From contig NC_068939.1 of the NCBI RefSeq assembly GCF_016801865.2, forward strand, positions 116,868,053 to 116,932,052: a DNA stretch of 64,000 bases, written 5' to 3'. The notes below the pieces were generated by a model. It worked only from the letters and a program-made list of their open reading frames with translations. It searched no databases and was not told the origin of the DNA. Of this stretch, positions 56,110 to 64,000 are shown piece by piece. This DNA comes from Culex pipiens pallens (lineage: Eukaryota; Arthropoda; Insecta; Diptera; Culicidae). Each line of letters begins with the position of its first letter. The stretch's first letter is position 1. Both the position numbers and the translations under genes were made by a program.

Positions 56110-58483
56110 TTGGGTCATTCCATTTGAAGCGGAACAGCATTTGAAAATTACCCTCTCCAATCCTGCTCAAATTTGGCGGGGCTGTTGATACTATCAAATC
56201 ATGCAAGAATCCCGAATTTCATCCAAATCGGACCACCCCCTCCATTTTTGTACCTTCCCAAAAAATCGACTTTTTGGCGATTTTTGAGCAAACCTCCTAG
56301 TTTCAAACGACGATAACTCAGGAACCACAAATCTTAGAAAGTCGATCTTAGACTCAATTTTGAAGGAAATTGGACGTAGAATCCATTTCCGTGATCAAAA
56401 TGTTGATTATGTATTGCGCAATTGAAAACTTTAAACGGCCGTATCTCAAAACACCCCAGCTTATTTTTTTTATTTGACCTTACCATCGTGTTCCACGGCC
56501 AATTTTACATAAGAATCACTTATAATAAGTGAAAACACTGTTGTTCGGACGGTGTCGAAATCATCGCAACTAAATTTGGGGAATTCGCCGCTTTGCAGCA
56601 GATCAAACTTTGTGATTTTCTTACATTTTTCAGTTTTATACTTTCTAGAAATCCTTTTCCTACTCCTTGTGATCGTCCTTCACTAGAGTACAACGTATCA
56701 ACAAATTTTATTCATTTTAATTCTAATTTTTTACTCAATAATGTATCGTGCACTTATTGTTCAGTGTTACCAACAAGATTAATTGCATTTTCCTGCTCGC
56801 TCCTTCGGAATCCAATTCTGCCCTTTACTGTGTGTCGTTATTGCTCTGTCCTGTGGGGTAGCACAGAAATTCACTTCATTCATTTTTTTGAGCAAATAAA
56901 CATTCGCGATTAATCAGCCCGCTTGTGTGCTTCTAGCAGATGCGGCGAATGAAGCTAGGTAATCTCGAAAACACAAAACTTTAAAATTCGATATCTCTGG
57001 AACAAAACATATTCATTTCTGTCGATAAGTGATTCTTATGTAAAATTGGCCGGGGAACACGATGGTAAGGTCAAATAAAAAAACGTTACTTAATCCACCC
57101 TTAGGTGGTTGGTGCCTTCCTCACATTTAGAGGGTAATGCTATCCAAAATAGATACAAAAGGGCGGACCTTTCAGTGTTCTATCAACTTGATTCATACCA
57201 TCAGATTGGGTAGTCAGATCTTCATAATTCAGGGCTCTTATGTACTTATAACTTTTGATAGGGTTGCCATATCTGCAATCTATTGAACTCATTGAGAAGG
57301 TCTTTTGATTACCCATCCAACGACAAGTCGCAAGATAGATCCGGAAAACGTTTTTGTCAAAATATCTGATATCCAGCCTCCCAAAAATGCATAAATAACA
57401 CTTAAGTGCGTATAACTTTTGATAGGGTTGTCAGATCTGCAATCTTTTGAACTCGTTGCAAAGGTCTTTTGATTACCTATCCAACGACAAGTCGCATGGT
57501 AGATCCGGACAACGTTTTCATCGAAATATATGAGATCCGGCCTCTAAAAGGCTCATAAAAAACACTTAAATGCTTATAACTTTTGATAGGGTTGTCAGAT
57601 CTTCAACGTCTTGAACTCGTTGGAAAGGTCTTCTGATTACCTATCTAACGATAGGTTGCATGAGAGATTCGGACAACGTTTTCATCAAAATATCTGAGAT
57701 CCGGCGTCCATAAAGTGCATAAATAACACTTAAGTGTCTATAACTTTTGATAGGGTTGTCAGATCTTCAATGTCTTGTACGCATTGGAAAGGTCTCTTTA
57801 TTACCTTTCTAAAAATGTATAGCATGACAGTTTTTTTTACAAAAACCACCCTTTTTACAATCTTCCGGACTTTTGTTAAAATCGTTTTTTTAGCATAACT
57901 TTTGAAGTACTTAACTTAACTTTATAATTTTCAATAGCGACTTATGGGACCCCAAGACGGATCGAATGAGACCAAAACGGTCCAAATCGGTTCAGCCAGT
58001 GCCCAGATAATCCAGTGCAAATTTTTTTGATCAACATCCCACCACACACACAGACATTTGCTCAGAATTTGATTCTGAACTAAACTAAGAAGTTCGTTTT
58101 CTGAGTGATTTTATAGCCTTTCCTCAGTAAGGTGAGGAAGGCAAAAATAAATTGGGGTGTTTTGAGATACGGCCGTTTAAAGTTTTCAATTGCGCAATAC
58201 AGGTCAACATTTTGATCACGGAAATGGATTTAACGTCCAATTTCCTTTAAATTGAGTCTAAGACCGACTTTCTATCGCCGTTTGAAACTAGGAGGTTTGC
58301 TCAAAAATCGCCAAAAAGTCGATTTTTTGGGAAGGTACAAAAATGGAGGGGGTGGTCCGATTTGGATGAAATTCGGGATTCTTGCATGTTTTGATAGTAT
58401 CAACAGCTCTGCCAAATTTGAGCAGGATCGGAGAGGGTAATTTTCCAATTTGCACTTTTTCGTACACAGTTGAGATGGAATGA
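56110..58483. mobile_element. fold-back family C, copy 3, with a nested CCTTCCTCAC-family element
   Basis: Left arm from TTTGGGTCATTCCATTTGAA at 56110; right arm ends GGAATGACCCATTT near 58483. The 390-bp core at 56535-56890 matches 51410-51800. The right arm is interrupted at about 57085-58148 by the TIR element. The flanking AGTTTGCAAAT also pairs with the complement on the right, extending the TIR. Confidence 0.78.
57090..58145 (+). mobile_element. CCTTCCTCAC-family TIR element with four 164-bp modules
   Basis: TTAATCCACCCTTAGGTGGTT with GCCTTCCTCAC at the start, GTGAGGAAGGC at the end. ACTTTTGATAGGGTTG recurs at 57251, 57415, 57579 and 57743, an exact 164-bp step. It inserted in the right arm of fold-back copy 3. 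No ORF. Confidence 0.85.
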
Positions 58484-58499
58484 CCCATTTGCAAACTCG

Positions 58500-59330
58500 T
58501 GTTTAGGAGATATGATTTTTTGAAAATGTTGTGTTTTTTCGAAAATCTGGAATTAAAATTTTTCAAAATCAATACATAATATACTTAAAAGCAAATTCGA
58601 ATTTTTAATCGAAAAGCTTCTTATTTTTTTTAATGAAATGTACCGTTTGCAAGTTATAGCTATTTTAAGATTAAAAATTTCGATTTTTAAGGTTTTTTGA
58701 GACAGAAAAAAATTCTAGAAAGAAAAGCACCACTGAAAAAATATGTTTGAAAAGTTGAGACAATTTCCTATAATCTTCTCTATGGAATTTTGGAAATTAA
58801 TTAGGCAATTAGTACCTGAAACACAACCTCGCCGAGAATTCGAAACGATGAAAATTAAGTTTTCTAAGTTTCCCCTAATCCGCCTGTAGTTATTAACTGA
58901 AAATATCTCGGAAGCTATTGGTCTAATTTTCAATGTCAAAAAAAGTTTTATGAAATCAAAAAATATTTTTTTTTCCAGGTTTTCGATTATATCCAAAAAC
59001 ACTAATTGTTAAAAAAAATCATGTCTCGTAAAGTAAATTTCGCACCATCACGCAATTTGCCTCAAAAAATGTATCCCCTAAAACTAATAAAAATTACGTA
59101 TTTTGAGAATTCAACTTTAGAGCTATTCTTCACGAAAACAACCACTTTTTTACTTATAGTTTTTGCATTTTTTTATTTACATTTTTTCATTGATTCGTCC
59201 ATACAATTCTCCATACAAAGTTAACAGCTGTCCATACAAAAATGGCATGTCAATATTTTAAAAATCTGTATCTCGCGAAAAAATTGTTTAATTAATTTGG
59301 TGTCTTCAATGAAGTTGCAAGTATTATAAA
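58500..59330. repeat. dispersed non-coding repeat, diverged copy
   Basis: Includes 'acagctgtccatacaaaaatgg', 'ggtgtcttcaatgaagttgcaagta' and 'gttgagacaatttcctat' in an order like that of the 4.8-kb copy, strongly diverged. Confidence 0.5.
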
Positions 59331-59794
59331 TATTGAAAACAACGGAAACGCGTTAAAAAAGTCCTTATTTATTTTTTGGAATTAGCTTGAAAAATCTCAG
59401 TAAATTCAATTTAAGCGTTTTAAAAAATATATAAAATTTGTCACAGCGTGGATTTTTCTCATAACACCTTTAAAAAAATATCTCTATCAAATAATGTTTG
59501 CCCTTTCTGAGCCATACGTTAAAATATATCATTTTTGTACCCTTTAAAATATCAAACGATTATAGTTATAGTGTTTTTGACCAATTTACTTTTAAGTGAC
59601 AAAAAGTAAATTAAAAATCAGATTTTTTTTGTGTATCTTTTTTTTACAAATTCCTGTCGGTTTTGAGTGATTAGTGCAAATTATTTTTCTTAATTCAGTC
59701 GATTTCTGGGAAGTTAAGCGAGTGGTTGATGGCAGACATTGCGTGTGTAAAAGAAAAAAAAGTGTAGTCCTAATTTTTTTGTATGAATAAATAA

Positions 59795-60110
59795 GCCCTT
59801 CCTATATCATCGTTGATCGGAAGGCACGACGTCGTGTGCAATAGTGTTTTTAAATATGAATTGAGGTTTAAGTGTTTGAAGTAAAATTACTGTAAAAAGG
59901 TCTTTTCTATATCATCGTTGATCGAAAGGCACGCTAACTGTTTAACTCTTCTGGATAATCGTAGTGCAAAATTACAAGTATTCAGTATTGAAATAACCTC
60001 ACGGCTTTGGTGTGTTTATGAGATGCTCGGAGGGCTCAGCGACGGGTTTATTATGAAAGTTCTCCCCATAGCATCGTAGCTCGGGAGGCATCGAAAAGCC
60101 AATACCTTAT
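59795..60110. repeat. three spaced copies of an ATCATCGTTGATCG motif
   Basis: CCTATATCATCGTTGATCGG-AAGGCACG at about 59801, its near copy at 59909 (TCTATATCATCGTTGATCGA) and a more diverged one at 60066 (CCATAGCATCGTAGCTCGGG-AGGCA). No coding frame. This may be the 5' UTR of a degenerate retroelement, but that is a guess. Confidence 0.55.
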
Positions 60111-60419
60111 CCTACTAACCCAAAAAAATAACAATCCCGTGATGATTGAAGGAGATGCTGTGGATTCAACGGTATCATGCGGTGTCAACAGGTATATAGC
60201 GAAAAACTGTGTGCTTGATGAGTCTGCAACATCAACTATCGGACTAACATTTCTCCCTTTTGTTGAACTGCATGCTTCTTGGGAGGGCGCCGGTATTGAC
60301 TAATAAAGTCTGGGTCTTCTGGGGTTAAACAGTGAACGGATGGTTCATTGTTTAACTTCAGCTGATCTGTCAATAACGGAGTAGCAGCTCATTGGCAGTC
60401 AACCGTGCTCATGCTCATG

Positions 60420-62232
60420 CTAATCTATTTTTTTCACAAAGTCTTTACTAATACTTACAACTTTACGCAAAACATCAAATCAACCAATAGATTTTCTTGA
60501 AAGATATGGATTTTTGAATATTTACATACTATTTTCGTATGGTCAGCTGCCAAATTTGTTTGGAGTACTGTATGGACGAACCGATGACAAAAAATCCTTA
60601 TTTGATCACAGGGAAGGTAACCACAAAGTTTCAAGCAGAAAAAATGCAAAAAATAACCGAACGCTGAAATCGTAGAGAATTGCTGTTTAGGCAGACAAAG
60701 TTAAATGCAAAATTTGTTTTTTTTCGTGTAGGCACCTATATTCCTGCATGTTTATTTTTTTAATTGCAAAAAACATAATATTTTCCAAAAATTTACCAGA
60801 AAAGGTCTGGAAATTTGAAAAAAAAACCGAAAAAAATGCGAGGTCAGACCAATAAAATGTTTGTGCATGGTTATTCTAAGGGAAAGCATGAATTTTGGGG
60901 TCGACAGAAACGCATACATTTTGATTTTTTTTAAATATTTAGTCAGGGACGAATGGTTTTTCTCCAAAGTTTGTATGGAGAATTCGTGCGGTTCGCTCCT
61001 TGTACAAATTGTATGCAATTTTTGAATTGGAGGCAAGAGCGACGAACCGCCCTAATTCTTCATGCAAGCTTTGTAACGTTCCTGTCTAAATATATTTGAA
61101 AAATCGAAAGTTCATTCGTTTCTTGGGACCCAAATGGTTTTGCTCCCTTTCGAGTAGATGTTTGTTTTGACTATTTTTGTAGGTCAGTGTAATGGACAAG
61201 GTTTCATTGAAATAAAAAGATACATTCCTGAATCGATTATCCGTAGTCATCGGAAAAATCAAAATGTGACTCCATAAATTCGCTTAAGTGATTTAGAAAA
61301 ATCCAACCAAACACAAAAAAGTTACTGAAATTAAGTCACAAAACTGAAATTGAGTCATAAAATTTAAATTTGAAATGAGCAGCATAGCATAGCATAACAT
61401 TGGTGTCTACCCGTAGCTGCTACTTCGTTATTGACCAGGACCTCCAAACATGATGAAAAGTAGGAACCAATCATCACCCCTTCACAATTTTCAAAGGTCC
61501 CTATCATGCTGATCAATACCGACGCCGGCCACGAGCAATGGTAAGACACGAGGAAGTGGATGGGAATGTTAGTCCGATACTTGAATGATGGGACCACTAA
61601 ATCGGCTGCGTCTCCGACAAAGTATCACATGAGTTTTGAGGGGTTAGTAAGATGGGTATGAGGTCAGGATTCACTGTGGTAGGTGATGCGACCATAAGCA
61701 CATAAAATTTAAATTTAAAATGAGGAATAAAAAGTCGAAAAATATGATTGGTCATGATTCGATTATGCGCAGTTCTCAAGGAACCTTCGTATAATCGAAA
61801 CTTTAGATAACCGCGGTTAGACTTTACAAAGAAAAGTCAATTTGCGAAAATGTAGAGAATAAGACAGGGTTTATGTTATCTATTAGTTTTCAAAAGGACG
61901 CAAGCACCAATTGCTGATTTTTTATCAAATGCTTGAGATTTTTTATCTACATGTTCAACAGAACACATGATTTTAAACCAACTGAAAAATTAACTCAAAA
62001 GTGATGAAATTGCAACCATCGGCAGTCACCAGGCTTTGATTTTTTTGTGAATCTAAACACGATAATATTTTTCAAACTCAAAATGATCTGATCTGATCAA
62101 TTCCCTAGTAACATTTTATGTTTTAAGCAGGCCATAAAAGCCTATTTTGGCCGTATGATGGTTTCCAGAACCATGATAAAACCTGTAAGTTTAAATAATT
62201 TGCTAGGTCTTTAAGCTCTGTTTAAAAAACTA
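60420..62232. other. AT-rich repeat remnants, no gene
   Basis: Includes a piece of the dispersed repeat near 60540-60690 ('gtcagctgccaaatttg', 'atggacgaaccgatgac') and an AGCATAGCATAGCAT run near 61380. Nothing coding is supported. Confidence 0.4.
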
Positions 62233-63513
62233 ACTTAATCCACCTATGTGGTTGGAGCCTTCCTCACTCATTACCAACAATGGCTGATATGATGGGGTTG
62301 TACACAAATTTCATCTATTTTTTAGATCCGGAATAAAAAAAAGTACATAAATATAACTTAAGAGGCCATATCTCGAGAACGGGTTGCCAGATCTTCAATG
62401 TGTTTGGACCCGTTGGAAAGGTCTTTTGATAACCTAACCAACGATGGGTCGGATGGTGGATCCGGACATAGTTTACATACATTTAAGTGAGATCCGGCTT
62501 TCAAAAAGTACATCAATATCACTTAAGTGGCCATATCTCGAGACAGGGTTGCCAGATCTTCAATGTTTTGGACTCGTTGGAAAGGTCTTTTGATAACCTA
62601 ACCAACGATGGGTCGGATGGTGGATCCGGACATAGTTTACATACATTTAAGTGAGATCTGGCTTTCAAAAAGTACACCAATATCACTTAAGTGGCCATAT
62701 CTCGAGACAGGGTTGCCAGATCTTCAATGTTTTAGACTCATTGGAAAGGTCTTTTGATAACCTAACCAACGATGGGTCGGATGGTGGATCCGGACATAGT
62801 TTACATACATTTAAGTGAGATCTGGCTTTCAAAAAGTACACCAATATCACTTAAGTGGCCATATATCGAGACAGGGTTGCCAATTCTTCAATGTTTTAGA
62901 CTCATTGGAAAGGTCTTTTGATAACCTAACCAACGATGGGTCGGATGGTGGATCCGGACATAGTTTACATACATTTAAGTGAGATCTGGCTTTCAAAAAG
63001 TACATCAATATCACTTAAGTGGCCATATCTCGAGACAGGGTTGCCAGATCTTCAATGTTTTGGACTCGTTGGAAAGGTCTTTTGATAACCTACCCAACGA
63101 TGGGTCGGATGGTGGACCCGGACATAGTTTACATACATTTAAGCGAGATCCGGATATATGTGAAAACACATTTTTATACATAACTTTTGAACTACTTATC
63201 GAAACTTCAATCTGTATAAAACTCGATCTATGGGACCCTAAACCAAGTCGAATGCAACAGGTTCGGGTCAAATCGGTTCAGCCAGTGCCGAGAAACATGA
63301 GCTAGTTTGTTGGTCACATACATACATACACACACACATACACACACATACACACACACATACACACACACATACACACACATACACACAGACATTTGTT
63401 CAGTTTTCGATTCTGAGTCGATATGTATACATGAAGGTGGGTCTACGACGTTTTAATACAAAGTTCATTTTTAGAGCAGGATTATAGCCTTACCTCAGTG
63501 AGGAAGGCAAAAA
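62233..63513 (+). mobile_element. CCTTCCTCAC-family TIR element, longest copy
   Basis: Starts TTAATCCACCTATGTGGTTG plus GCCTTCCTCAC and ends GTGAGGAAGGC. Inside are about five modules of 164 bp: ACTTAAGTGGCCATAT recurs at 62521, 62685, 62849 and 63013. A CA/CATA microsatellite (63319-63390) follows. Short ORFs repeat with the modules and are not genes. Confidence 0.9.
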
Positions 63514-64000
63514 GTACGTGAAATAAACTTAGTTCAAACCCACACGAACCCGCCCTTTTCAAAGTCACCAAATACCGACAAACCAAATTTGTTGGCCCTA
63601 CTCCAAAGGTCACTTTTGTGCATCCTCTGTGCTCTGGTTTGCGCTGTAAATGCTTAGGCCCTGGCACTTGTATACAGCCCACCGGAAACCGGGCTACAAA
63701 CACACAAAGTCACTTCCTGCTGTTTCCATGTTGGATTGGATGATGCAGGAAGAGTGGAAAAACTGGAAAACTGGAAAGCTGCTGGAGGGCAGGAAAACTA
63801 AGATTGCATATCGGTTTTTCATGTTCCGCTTGAACAAATAACGGCTTGGGGCCTCGAAAGTGCAAGTTCATCATTTTTTTTCCTTGGTAGAGGTTTTAGT
63901 ACTTGTAGTTGTACCTTAGGGTGGGTACGGAATTTGAAAAGTTCTCAGATCAAGTTCTGGTGTGGTTCCCCTTGTATGGCATACCCATAAGGTAGCTGTT
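63514..64000. other. single-copy sequence to the window edge
   Basis: No repeat shared with the window and no supported ORF. It is probably intronic DNA of the RasGRF-type gene if that intron continues. Confidence 0.35.

Noticed and set aside
62979..63305. 108-residue ORF in the CCTTCCTCAC-family element
   Set aside because: Its sequence follows the 164-bp module and related ORFs appear in both orientations at 3721, 3755, 20944 and 63011. It is a repeat artefact.
1..64000. Integrated viral genes
   Set aside because: No capsid, glycoprotein or viral polymerase-like ORF was found. The only polymerases are the two non-LTR reverse transcriptases.

Overview
The window looks like a repeat-dense, AT-rich stretch of a mosquito nuclear genome, most likely Culex. 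The evidence is Jockey- and CR1-clade retrotransposons, many short terminal-inverted-repeat (TIR) elements, tRNA-derived elements, short introns and insect-type gene fragments. No bacterial, viral or CRISPR signal was seen. The species call is inference; no database search was possible.

Genes are few and all on the minus strand. A two-exon gene at 22297-24314 encodes an unrecognised protein of about 653 residues with a proline-rich first half and a charged, probably coiled-coil second half. The last two coding exons of a RasGRF-type Ras exchange factor lie at 53985-54459, with the rest of the gene beyond the window. Exon-like ORFs with good splice donors lie at 24797-25463 and 53677-53758 and are not assigned to a gene.

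Layout: 1-6060 has small MITEs and dispersed repeats. 6064-13532 is a nested block. A 5'-truncated CR1-type reverse transcriptase is split at 6640/12144 by a hAT-like element (8-bp target duplication). That element was itself split by a full-length Jockey-clade element with both ORFs intact (13-bp target duplication). 15787-16834 is an octamer tandem array. 19341-20757 is a fold-back element. 26-34 kb is mostly old dispersed repeats. 35621-38137 is a second hAT-like element with GACTCC-rich ends. 41471-48404 holds two oppositely oriented arrays of a 140-151 bp satellite with higher-order structure. 48769-58483 holds three copies of a long fold-back family. 62233-63513 is a TIR element with a 164-bp internal tandem repeat.

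The most unusual structures are three convergent pairs of tRNA-like sequences, the inverted satellite arrays, and the TIR family whose internal 164-bp period is kept while its sequence diverges.
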